64,000 nucleotides of DNA, taken from the NCBI RefSeq assembly GCF_050003625.1, contig NC_134397.1, forward strand, positions 195,011,063-195,075,062, written 5' to 3'. Made by a program: the position numbers and the translations under genes. This stretch comes from Haematobia irritans (taxonomy: Eukaryota; Arthropoda; Insecta; Diptera; Muscidae). Below, one piece after another: positions 36,820 to 48,805 of this stretch (its first letter is position 1; the number at the start of each line of letters is the position of its first letter). The notes below the pieces were generated by a model. The model saw only the letters and a program-made list of their open reading frames with translations. It did no database searches and was not told the origin of the DNA.

Positions 36820-38231
36820 GTAGAAATCTTGATGCTTCAGTAGATTTTGCAGAAAATTCGTCTATAACTAAGAGGTACTTCAAAAATTTTCTACTGAAAT
36901 AAAATGTGAACAACATTTTCTACAGAAATAAAATTTTACGTAAATTTTCTTTAGAAATAAAATTTTGACACAATTTTCTATACAAATAAAATTTTGACAA
37001 ACTTTTCTATAGAAATAAAATTTTGCGTAAATTTTCTATAGAAATAAAATTAAAAAAAAATTCTATAGAGATAAAATTTTGTGTAACTTTTCTATACAAA
37101 TAAAATTTTGAAAAAAATGTCTATATAAATAAAATTTTGACAAAAACGTCTATATAGATCATCTTTGTGTACATTTTCTATAAAAATAAAATTTTACGTA
37201 CTTTTTCTAAAGAAATAAAATTTTACGTAAATTTTCTTTAGAAATAAAATTTTTACAAAACTTTCTATGGAAATAAAATTTTGACAAAATTTTCTATAGA
37301 AATAAAATTTTAACAAAATTTTCTATAGAAATAAAATTTTGACAAAATTTTCTATAGCAATAAAATTTTGTGTCAATTTTTTATGTAAATACAATTTTGT
37401 CAAAATTTTCTATAGAAATAAAATTTTGACAAATTTTTTATAGAAATAAAATTTTGACAAAATTTTCTATAGGAATATAATAAAATTTACAAAATTTACA
37501 AAATTTTGACAAAATTTTCTATAGAAATAAAATTTTGAAAAAATTTTCTCAGAAATAAAATTTTGACAAAATTTTCTATAGAAATAAAATTTTGCCAAAA
37601 TTTTCTATAGAAATAAAATTTTGACAAAATTTTCTATAGAGATAAAATTTTGCGTCAATTTTTTATAGAAATAAAATTTTGACAAAATTTTCTAAAGAAA
37701 CAAAATTTTGACAAAATTTTCTATAGAAATAAAATTTTGACAAAATTTTCTATAGAAATAAAATTTTGACAAAATTTTCTATAGAAATAAAATTTTGACA
37801 AAATTTTCTATAGAAATAAAATTTTGACAAAATTTTCTATAGAAATAAAATTTTGAGAAAAGTTACTATAGAAATAAAATTTTGACAAAATTTTCTAAAG
37901 AAATAAAATTTTGACAAAATTTTCTATAGAAATAAAATTTTGACATTTTCTATAGAAATAAATTTTTGACAATATTTTCTACAGAAATAAAATTTTGATA
38001 AAATTTTCTATAGAAATAAAATTTTGAGAAAATTTACTATAGAAATAAAATTTTGACAAAATTTTCTAAAGAAATAAAACTTTGAGGAAGTTTTGAGAAA
38101 AATTTTTATAGAAATAACATTTTTACAACATTTTCCATACAAATAAAATTTTGACAAAATTTTTACTATAGAAATAAAATTTTGACAAAATTTTCTATAG
38201 AAATAAAACTATGACAAAATTTTCTATAGAA
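36820..38231 (+). repeat. 29-bp tandem array with CTACC-type leader
   Basis: The leader at 36820-36884 contains GTAGAAATCTTGATG and AGTAGATTTT and is shared with the array at 49985. About 46 units follow, some with the variant TTTTACGTAAATTTTCTTTA. The array is interrupted by a Helentron-like insertion at 38232 and resumes at 39945. Confidence 0.92.
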
Positions 38232-39944
38232 ACAAGTATATACAGCAGTAAGTTCGGCCGGGCCGAATCTTAAATACCCACCACCATGAACCAAATATTA
38301 GGGTTTCCTTTTAAATTTCAGGAAGGCTTGGGGACTTGAGGACACTTCCCGAAGATACATTTGAAGATTTCACCTATGAGGACTATATCATATTCTGGAT
38401 TTATAAGAACCATTTTTGTTTAAGTTTTAGAGGAATCATTAACATCTCTTGTAAGTGTGCAAGAAAATTATAAAATAACATCTTGATTTGAAATGTTAAA
38501 TCTGTAGATTTTCACCCGAGAAGTCAAATCTGGAAATTTTACATTGAATTTCAAGCAATTTTCATGATCAGTGCGCCTTCTATACCCTCAAGAAGTGAAG
38601 TCGGTCTATATGGAGGCATTATAAAATGGACCGATAAAAACTTTATCCGATACACGTTTTTGTGAGCCTAAAATATCAGAATATTTACAATTTCAGGCAA
38701 ATCGGATAAAAACTACGGTTTCTAGAAACCCAGGGAGTTAACTCGGGAGATCGTTCTTATGGGGGCTATACTAAAATATGGACCGATACTCACCGTTTTC
38801 GGCACACCTCTTTATGGCCGAAAAATACCTCTAGATTTCCAATTTCAGGCAAATTGGATAAAAACTTCGGATTCTAGAAGCCCAAGAAGTAAAATCGGGA
38901 TATTGGTCTATATGGGGTCTATACCAAAACATGGACCGATACTCACCATTTGTGGCACACCTCTTTATGGTCCTAAAATACCTATAAATTTCCAATTTCA
39001 GGCAAATTGTATATAAACTACGGGATATATAAACCCAAGATGTAAAATCGGGAGATCGGTCTATATGGGGCTATACCAAAACATGGAACGATACGGACCA
39101 TTTTCGGCACACCTTTTGATGGTCCTCAAGTACCTCTAGATTTTCAATTTCAGGCAAATTGGATAAAAACCACGGTTTCTATAAGCCCGAGACCTAAATC
39201 GGGAGGTCGGTTTATATGGGGACCATACCAAAACATGGACCGATGCTCACCATTTGTGGCACACCTCTTTACGGTTCTAAAGTACCTCTCGATTTCCAAT
39301 TTCAGGTAAATTGGATAAAAACTGCGTTTTCTATAAGCCCACGAAGTAAAATCGGGAGATCGGTCTATATGGGTGCTATACCAAAATATGGACCGATACT
39401 CACAATTTTTGGCATACGTATTTGTGGTCCTACAATACCTCCAAATTTCCAATTTCAGGTAAATTGAATAAAAATGCGGTTTCTATATGCCCAAGAGATC
39501 GGTCTATATGGGGGCTATACCAAAACATGGACCGATACTCACCATTTTTAGCACACCTGGTCATAAAATACCTCTAGATTTCAAATTTCAGGCAAATTGG
39601 ATAAAAACTTCTATTTCTATAAGCCCAAGACCCCAAATCGGGAGGTCGGTTTATATGGGGACTATATCAAAACCTGGACCGATATAGCCCATTTTCGAAC
39701 TTGACCTGCCTGCAGACAAAAGACGAGTTTGTGCAAATTTCAGCACGATTGCTTCATTATTGAAGACTGTAGCGTGATTACAACAGACATACAGACGGAC
39801 AGACAGACGGACATCGTTATATCGTCTTAGAATTTCTCCCTGATCAAGAATATATATACTTTATATAGTCGGAAATTGATATTTCGATGTGTTACAAACG
39901 GTGACGGGGGTATACCCCGTCACCATTCTATGGTGGTGGGTATA
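38232..39944 (-). mobile_element. Helentron-like non-autonomous element, family B, inserted in the array
   Basis: On the minus strand: start TATACCCACCACCATAGAAT, CCGTCTGTCTGTCCGTC, repeated units of about 153 bp, the inverted start CATGGTGGTGGGTATTTAA, hairpin GATTCGGCCCGGCCGAACTT and terminus TACTGCTGTATATACTTG. The flanking 29-bp unit reads CTATAGAAA on one side and TAAAATTTTG on the other with no target duplication, as expected of Helentron-type insertion at a T/T or A/T site. Plus-strand frames consist of 51-codon modules such as MGAIPKHGPILTI and DFQFQVNWIKTA. Confidence 0.82.
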
Positions 39945-40446
39945 ATAAAATTTTGAAAAATTTGTTTATAGAAACATTTTGACAAAATGTTCCATAGAAA
40001 TAAAATTTTTCGTCAATTTTCTATATAAATAAAATTTTGACAAAATTCTCTATAGAAATAAAATTTTGACAAAATTTTCTATAGAAATAAAATTTTTACA
40101 AATTTTTTGCAGAAATAAAATTTTGACAAAATTTTCTATAGACATAAAATGTTGACAAAATTTTCTATAGAAATAAAATTTTGACAAAATTGAATTTCTA
40201 TAGAATTATCGAAATAAAATTTTCTATAGAAATAAAGTTTTGACAAACTTTTCTATAGAAATAAAATTTTGACATAGAAATAAAATTTCCTATAGAAATA
40301 TAATGTTGACAAAATATCCTATGTATATCAAATAGGATAAATATCAAATATATCCTATTTCTATAGAAATTTTCTATAGAACTACTTTTCCTCTGTTGAT
40401 TTAGCTACGCTTGTAATTTTAAACACAACATTTTCTATAGGAATAA
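39945..40446 (+). repeat. 29-bp tandem array, continuation after the insertion
   Basis: Continuation of the array at 36885-38231, degenerating from about 40190. A short CAAATATATCCTATTTCTAT patch at 40343-40365 is inverted relative to the rest. It ends around ACATTTTCTATAGGAATAAC. Confidence 0.88.
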
Positions 40447-42584
40447 CATATTTTGTTCGGTAGTTTTTTGCTAAAATTTTCTCCAAAAGTTGGTAGATTA
40501 TTTCTCAAGTGTCAACCGTGTGAAGCTTATTCTTCAGCATTTATAAATAATGGTATTGTAAAGCATACTTTTAGGAATTCACAAAAAATACTGGAATAGT
40601 AAAAATAAAAATGCGGAACTTTTTTAAATGTTTGAGAAATTATTCCGACAAAACTTGTAGGCGAATGATCAATCTTTTGATAAATATACTTGAATTAAAA
40701 TCGCAAAAATTGTGAAGCATACCATTTAACGTTTCGAAATAATGACTGTTTAAAGCATATTTTTAGGAATTCATAAAAAAATATTTAATAGAATTAAATT
40801 TATTTTGGATTTACTTATCCACCGTCTTCATATAAATTGGATATTCATGAATTTTGGTACAGATATATTATGAATCTGGATTTCTTAGCCAATTTTAAAT
40901 ACGTATAAAGGTAGACTTCAATTATAGCAACTTTAAATTAATGTCTAATAAACCAATGTTAAGGCATATAATAAGGGGGGTAATCTTTGCCTGAGCACTT
41001 TCTTTAATAATATGATTGTAGTTTACTTTACCTTTGGATATACCAATTATTGCAAATAATTGATCTCAAGAGGTCTATTAATATTGATGTCTTTTAGATA
41101 ATTTCATTACCTGCAGAAAATCACATTGGCCCTATGTGCAATATTCTTCAAAGTAGACCCATCAATTCAAATTAACCAAAATCTGGCAAATGCAGAAGAA
41201 TTGTTCTTTTGGGATCATTATTGGAAGCGTTTTTGCCAATATAATTATGTGATATGTCGTATTCAAGTAGAGCATACATTCAGGAGTGTGGATATAAAAA
41301 AAAACAAATTGGATGTTATCATATGTTAGCTAAATGAAAACGTAAATTTATTAAATAACATTATAAATATTAATTTATAAATATTAATTAATAACTAATG
41401 CAAGGAAATGAAATTTATTTGCATACTTTTAGGCTCCAACAGTTGGAAAAGCAAATTTCTATATAAATTTCTAAATAAATTAATTGCGAATGGTAAGTGG
41501 ACTTTCTATCGCCCAATCCTCGATTTTTATAACATAGAGGATATAAAATAACCTAACGTGCAATTTATACTTTATATATTTATGCCCGTATTCATAATAA
41601 TTTATTGAAAGTTTATGGAAGGAATTTGTATGGTAATAGTAGGTTTAAAGTTTACGTTAACTTTTATGAATATGGGGGTTAATGTGTCTAGTCTGATTAA
41701 ACGGTTAATTGTCTGAATTAATTTTGTAATTGAAGTTGACAATTTTTTAACTGAAACTATTTTGATATTTTTCCCGTGTATAACGTAAAGGAAACAAACC
41801 CTTTTACAAACGAAATATATATATAGAAAAATAAATTTTAATTCAAGATTTGGAATGAAAAAAATATCCATACATTTTTAAAACATGCAACATTTTCTAC
41901 TGAATGTTTATCCCCAATATGAATTATGACAAAATGTTCGATTTTTAATCCATTTTTAAGATTGTCGTTCTCAATACATTCCTTGTTTAAACTTTTTTGT
42001 TGTATAACCTATCTCTATTAAGATCAAAAGATTTTATGCGTTAATGAAAATTGCTTTATAAATGAATAACCATCGCAAATGTGTGACAATATTGTTCAAA
42101 ATTACCATTTATTTGTAGCATACTTTTGTGCTTACTCCATCTGATATGTATTTACATATTTTTAGGGTTGGGATTGAACAATTTACATTTCATTTAAAGA
42201 AATCATCCGGAAATTCAAAGATAACTACCATTTTCCTTCATATATTCATGCAATCGCTAAATTCTGATTTGCTTTTAAGAAAATTTAATTCAATCGCTTG
42301 CAACAATTTTCCCACCATCATGGTAGCCGATAACAAAATCACTGTTACCGTCAAACATTATTTACACTTGAGTGAAATTTTCCAAAATAGTTAATTTCAA
42401 CAAATTTAACTTCAAATCACACACATCACGTGCATGTCATGCATGAAATTTTTCCATAAACGAAACGTTTGAGAAGAAATGCCAAAGGAAATTGTTTGCA
42501 AAGAAAAAGAAGCAAACGGAAAAAAGTATGATACAGAATCATCATCGTCATATGTATGTATGAATGAGTATATTGAGGGACAGT
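40447..42584. other. intron-like DNA, no supported gene
   Basis: AT-rich, with frequent GCATACTTTTAGG-type motifs (40559, 40713, 40755, 41267, 41421, 42115). A fragment resembling the AATTGA MITE is at about 41695-41785. Open frames at 41126, 41602 and 42128 lack domain evidence. Confidence 0.5.
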
Positions 42585-42597
42585 GGTTGTAAGTGAT

Positions 42598-42945
42598 GGT
42601 TAGGTTAGGTTAGGTTAGGTTATGTGGCAGCCCGATGTATCAGGCTCACATAGACTATTCAGTCCATTGTGATACCACAGTTGTGAACTTCTCTCTTATC
42701 ACTGAGTGCTGCCCGATTCCATGTTAAGCTCAATGACAAGGGACCTCCTTTTTATAGCCGAGTCCGAACGGCGTTCCACATACCACTTAGAGAAGCTTTG
42801 AAACCCTCAGAAATGTCACCAGCATTACTGAGGTGGGATAATCCACCGCCGAAAAACTTTTTTTGGTGTTCGGTCGTAGAAGGAATCGAACCCACGACCA
42901 CGTGTATGCAAGGCGGGCATACTAACCATTGCACCACGGTGGCAC
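42598..42945 (-). mobile_element. full-length tRNA-derived SINE with 13-bp target-site duplication
   Basis: Second complete copy. B box complement at 42882-42892 and A box complement at 42926-42936 on the minus strand. The tail on the plus strand is GGTTAGGTTAGGTTAGGTTA (about 42599-42618). The duplication GGTTGTAAGTGAT is exact at 42585-42597 and 42946-42958. The 77-codon minus frame across it is a SINE by-product. Confidence 0.94.
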
Positions 42946-43049
42946 GGTTGTAAGTGATAGAAAAATGAAAATTCTGGTGAATCAATAAATTTGCGAAGAC
43001 CTTCTTTTGGGGGAACCTTGCAACTAAAAGAGCCTACATAAAGTCTGAC

Positions 43050-45790
43050 AAAAAATTCATATAAAATTTTGACAAAATTTGATTTCTATTGAAAATTTTT
43101 ACAAAATGTTATTTCTCTAAAACAAAATTTTGTCAACACTTTATTTCTGTAGAAAATTTCGCCAAAAATTGATTTCTATAGAGAAATTTTTCTCAAAATT
43201 TGATTTCTATAGAAACTTTAGAAAATTTTGTCAAAATTTTATGTCTATAGAAAATTTTGTCAAAATTTTATTTCTATAGAAATTTTTTATTTCTATACAA
43301 ACTTTGTCAACATTTCATTTCAATAGAAAATTTTGTCAAAATTTTATTTGTATAGAAAATTTTCTCAGAATTTTATTCACATACAAAATTTTCTCAAAGT
43401 TTTATTTCTATAGAAAATTTTATCACAATTTTATTTCTATACAAAATTTTGTCAACATTTTATTTCTATAGAAAATTTTCTCAAAATTTTATTTCTATAG
43501 AAAATTTTGTCAAAATTTTATTACTATAGAAAATTTTGTCAAAATTTTATTGGTATAGAAAATTTTCTCAGAATTTTATTATCATACCAAATTTTCTCGA
43601 AATTTTATTTCTACAGAAAATTTTGTCACAATTTTATTTCTATACAAAATTTTGTCAACATTTTATTTCTATAGAAAATATTCTCAAAATTTTATTTCTA
43701 TAGAAAATTTTGTCAAAATTTTATTTCAATAGAATATGTTGTCAAAATTTTATTTCTATAGAAAATTTTGTCATAATTTTATTTCTATAGAAAATTTTGT
43801 CAAAAATTTATTTGTATAGAAAATTTTGTCAAAAATTTATTTGTATAGAAAATTTTCTCAAAAATTTTTTTCTATAGAAAATGTTCACAGAATTTTATTT
43901 TCAAACAAAATTTTCTCGAAATTTTATGTCTACAGATAATTTTGTCAAAATTTCATTTCTGTAGAAAATTTCTCAAAATTTTATTTCTATAGAAAATTTT
44001 CTCAAAATTTTATTTCTTTCAACATTTTGTCAAAACTTTATTTCTATAGAAAAATTTGTCAAAACTTTATTTCTATAGAAAATTTTGTCAAAACTTTATT
44101 TCTAAAGAAAATTTTGTCAAAATTTTATTTCAATATTTCTATAGAATAGAAAATTTTGTAAATTTTGTATACAAATTTTGTCAAAATTTCATTTCTATAG
44201 AAAATTATGTCAACATTTTATTTCTATAGAAAAATTTCTCAAAATTTTATTTGTATAGAAAATTTTGTCAAAAATTTATTTGTATAGAAAATTTTCTCAA
44301 AATTTTAATTTCATACAAAATTTTCTCGAAATTTTAATTCTATAAAAATGTTCTCAAAATTTTATTTCTGTAGAAAATTTCTCAAAATTTTATTTCTATA
44401 GTAAATTTTCTCAAAATTTTATTTCTACAGAAAATTTTGTCACAATTTTATTTCTATAGAAAATTCTTCCAAAATTTTATTTCTATAGAAAATTTTGTGT
44501 ATAAATTTTATTTCTATCGATAATTTTGCAAAAATTTTATTTCTATCGAAAATTTTATAAAAATTTTATTTCGATAGAAAATTTTGTAAAAATTTTATTT
44601 CTATATAAAATTTTGTCAAAATTTTATTTCTATAGAAAATTTTGTCAAAATTTTATTTCTATAGAAATTTTTGTCAAAATTTTATATCTATAGAAAATTT
44701 TCTCAAAATTTTATTTCTATAGAAAATTTTCTAAAAATTTTATTTCTACAGAAAATTTAGTCAAAATTTTATTTCTATAGAAAATTTTGTCAAAATTTTA
44801 TTTCTATAGAAAATTTTGTCAAAATTTTATTTCTTTAAAAAATTTTGTCAAAATTTTATTTCTATAGAAAAATTTTGTCAAAATTTTATTTCTATAGTAA
44901 ATTTTCTCAAAATTTTATTTCTACAGAAAATTTTGTCACAATTTTATTTCTATAAACAATTAAGTCAACATTTTATTTCTATAGAAAATTTCTCAAAGTT
45001 TTCTTTCTATAGGAAATTTTGTTAAAATTTTATTTTTATAGAAAATTTTCTCAGAATTTTATTTTCATACAAAATTTTCTCGAAATTTTATTTCTTTCAA
45101 AATGTCCTCAAAATTTTATTTCAATATAATATTTTGTCAAAATTTTATTTCGATAGAAAATTTTGTAAAAATTTTACTTCTATACAAATTTTGTCAAAAT
45201 TTCATTTCTATAGAAAATTATGTCAACATTATATGTCTATAGAAAAATTTCTCAAAATTTTATTTGTATAGAAAATTTTGTCAAAACATTTATTTGTATA
45301 AAAAATTTTCTCAAAATTTTACTTTCGTACAAAATTTTCTTAAAAATTTTAATTTCATACAAAATATTCTCAAAATTTTATTTCTACAGAAAATTTTGTC
45401 ACAATTTTATTTCTATAAAAAATTTTGTCAACATTTTATTTCTATAGAAAAATTTCTCAAAGTTTTATTTCTATAGAAAATTTTGTCAAAATTTTATTTC
45501 TATAGAAAATTTTGTCAAAATTTCATTTCTATAGAAAATTTTGTCAAAATTTTATTTCTATAGAAACTTTTGTCAAAATTGTATTTCTATAGAAAATTTT
45601 GTAAAAATTGTATATCTATAGAAAATTTTGTAAAAATTGTATATCTATAGAAAATTTTCTTAAAATTTTATGTCTATAGAAAATTTTCTCAAATTTTTAT
45701 TTCTATAAAAAATGTTCTTAAAATTTTGTTTCTATAGAAAATTTTCTCAAAATTTTATTTCTTTGGAAATTTTTCTCAAAATCTTGATTA
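43050..45790 (-). repeat. 29-bp AT-rich tandem array, reverse orientation
   Basis: About 94 units with CTATAGAAAATTTTGTCAAA on the plus strand. Variant units with TTTTCTCAAAATTTTA, TTTGTATAGAAAATTTT and TTTCATACAAAATTTTCTCG recur in groups (about 43375, 43565, 43890, 44310, 45060, 45350), which indicates local higher-order duplication. Confidence 0.94.
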
Positions 45791-46715
45791 TTATGTAAAA
45801 ATAATTCCAGTATTTCACAGACTTTAAACCACTGTTCTTTTATATGCTAAGGCCCATTGGCTTTAACTATTCACAGCAGGGTTCCTAGTAATCGTATGTA
45901 AAAAGCAAACAAGAAATATTCAACAGAATGCAATGTGATATAAACAATTTGCAAAACGAATTTTCTTCTTTACCTCGAACTCTGTATTTGGAATTCGAAA
46001 GAATATCAGCTAAATGTTGATAGTTTGCAGGTTTCTTGTTTTTTGTTTCCATTGTGTAAGATTGTTTGAAAGATCCTTTGCACATTTCCACCATTACAAC
46101 AAAAGAATCCATATTGTATAAAGATGATACTGCATATAATAAAAAGCGTAAGAAAAAACATCTAACAGATATAGGAGCAAAGTAATCTCCTTGTGCGGCT
46201 TCGAATAGAGCATATGTGTCTCAAGATTATGAAAAGTAGATTTCAAATGGAAAAGGGTGCAACAATTGCATCAGTATTTTTTGGAGTAATATATACCACA
46301 ATTTATAATCAAATATATTTATAAAAAATTAATACGAAAAAAAGACGAGATTGGTCTGAATTTTCCCATTTCAAATATTAAATATTATATATAAAATGCA
46401 GACCAAATAAAATCAAAAATTTTCTACAATTAAATCTTACAGAAGTGAACATCCACGGTCGCCTACATTTAACCGATATTTGTGCGAGATTTCTACTGCC
46501 TACTATTCAGAGCGTCCTAGTTTGAGGGGCTTCACTGCATATATACATATGTGTATATGTCCGAATAATTGCTAGAAGGCTAATGGAATCGAACGCTCGT
46601 TCATGAAACGTTGTTAGTTTTTACTGAATATGAATGTAAGTATTGTAAGCTGGTCAAATAACAAATTAATTCTAGAACGTCCAACAAATCTGTAGCCACG
46701 AAGATGGACCTACAG
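45791..46715. other. intron-like DNA with a candidate minus-strand exon
   Basis: Mostly unique. A minus-strand open segment at 45974-46129 is bounded by a TTATATGCAG acceptor and a GAGGTAAAG donor; it is described as a finding and not called as a gene. Nothing else is recognised. Confidence 0.5.
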
Positions 46716-47950
46716 CCACGGTTGCCACTCATGCCGAAAATAATCTACCCAAATTTGAAGAAAATTTTACCAAATATGTCAAAATTTTATTTCTATAGAA
46801 AAATTTTGTCAAAATTTTATATCTATCGAAAAATGTTGTCAAATTTTATTTCTATCGAAAATTTTGCCAAAATTTTAATCCTATAGAAAATTTTGTCAAA
46901 ATTTTATTTCTATAGAAAATTTTGCCAAAATTTTATTTCTATAGAAAATTTTGCCAAAATTTTATTTCTATAGAAAATTTTGCCAAATTTTTTTTATATA
47001 GAAAATTTTGTCAAAATTTTATTTCTATAGAAAAATTTTGTCAAAATTGTATTTCTATAGAAAATTTTGTCAAAATTTTATTTCTATAGAAAATTTTGCC
47101 AAAATTTTTTTTATATAGAAAATTTTGTCAAAATTTTATTTCTATAGAAAAATTTTGTCAAAATTGTATTTCTATAGAAAATTTTGTCAAAATTTTATTT
47201 CTATAGAAAAATTTGTCAAAATTTTATTTCCATAGAAAATTTTGTCAAAATTTTATTTCTATAGAAAATTTTGTCAAAATTTTATTTCTATAGAAAATTT
47301 TGTCAAAATTTTATTTCTATAGAAAATTTTGTCAAAATTTTATTTCTATAGAAAATTTGCCAAAATTTTATTTCTATAGAAAATTTGCCAAAATTTTATT
47401 TCTATAGAAAATTTTGCCAACATTTTATTTATATAGAAAATTTTGTCAAAATTTTATTTCTATGGAAAATTTTGTCAAAATTTTATTTCTATAGAAAATT
47501 GTGTCAACATTTAATTTCTATAGAAAATTTTGTCAAAATTTTATTACTATAGAATATTTTGTCAAAATTTTATTTCTATAAAAAACTTTATCAAAGTTTT
47601 ATTTCTATAGAATTTTTGAGAAAATTTTATTTCTATAGAAAATTTTGTCAAAATATAATTTCTATAGAAAATTTTCTCAAAATTTTATTTCTATAGAAAA
47701 TTTTCTAAAAATTTTATTTCTATAGAAAATTTTCTCAAAATTTTATTTTTATAGAAAATTATGCCAAAATTTTATTTATATAGAAAATTTTGTCAAAATT
47801 TTATTTCCATAGAAAAATTTTGTCAAAATTATATTTCTATAGAAAATTTTGTCAAAATTTTATTTCTTTAGAATATGTGGTCTAAATTTTATTTTTATAG
47901 AAAAGTTTGTATAAATTTTATTTCTATAGAAAATTTTGTCAAAATTTTAT
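46716..47950 (-). repeat. 29-bp tandem array with GGTTGCCAC leader
   Basis: The leader CGGTTGCCACTCATGCCGAA (46719-46738), with ATAATCTACCCAAATTTGAA, is shared with the array at 16102. About 40 units follow in reverse orientation, several with GCC in place of GTC (TTTTGCCAAAATTTTATTTC). Confidence 0.93.
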
Positions 47951-48805
47951 TTCCGAAGGTGGTGGAAATTTAACCTCCAAGGTCTCAGAGCGAGAACTGC
48001 AAGCTCAAAGGTCTCCGTGGAGGCCCTGATGCACGAAGTTCTCAGTGGAGTGGAGATCTGAGCCTCGGAGTTCTCAGTGGGGGAATCGAATTTCCGAAGA
48101 TGTTTGTATTGAACCTGTTGCGTCGGATGTCTCAGTGCTGGACCTGAGCTCGTAGGATCTCATTGGGGAAAAATGGGCTTAGAATTACAGAAAATGCAGG
48201 CCCGAATGTGGATTAATTGAGGGTCCGATCTTCTCAATCGTAAACTCAAAGGTCTCCGTGATGAATTAGATGGCACTAAGGTCTCAGTGTAGGTCAGAAT
48301 ATCTTAGTGGACATCTGAGACTGGAAGGTCTGAGGGAATCGAAGGCCCGAAAGTCTCTGTGTTGGACCTGTTGCCGGTATGATCTCATTAGGGGGTCAGT
48401 GGGTCTGAAGTTCAAAGTGAGGGATCGGCTGGCCCGAATGTCTCAGTAGGGCAACTATAAATCCAAAGGTCGTAGTAGGTGAATTGAAGATCCGAACGTC
48501 CCAATGATGGAACTGTAGAGCTAAACCTCTCAGCTGCCACAATGTAGGTTAGAAGCTCTCAATGGAGAAGTGATGCGTGGTTGTCTCAGTGGGGGAATTG
48601 AATGCCAAAAGGTCTCTGTGGTTGCCCCGAATGACTCAGCGTTTGTCCTCTAGACCGTAGCATCTCATTAGTTTAGAAGTGAGGGAACTCTAGTAGGTAA
48701 ATTATGTGTCCGAAGGACTCATTCCGGAGATGTCAGATGTCTCAACAGGGGAACTTTAAGTCGGAAGACCTCAATAGGTAAATTATAGGTCCCAAGGGGA
48801 TCAGA
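47951..48805 (+). repeat. GC-richer degenerate minisatellite with about 29-bp period
   Basis: About 28 degenerate units built on AAGGTCTCAGTGGGGGAAT followed by GAAGGCCCG. Clear boundaries give 29-, 29-, 31-, 29-, 29- and 29-bp units from about 47972 to 48150. GC content is far above the neighbours. No frame stays open. It abuts the AT-rich 29-bp array directly. Confidence 0.8.

Noticed and set aside
42599..42622. TTAGG telomere-like repeat as interstitial telomere
   Set aside because: It is the tail of a SINE with clean target duplications; Diptera do not use TTAGG telomeres.
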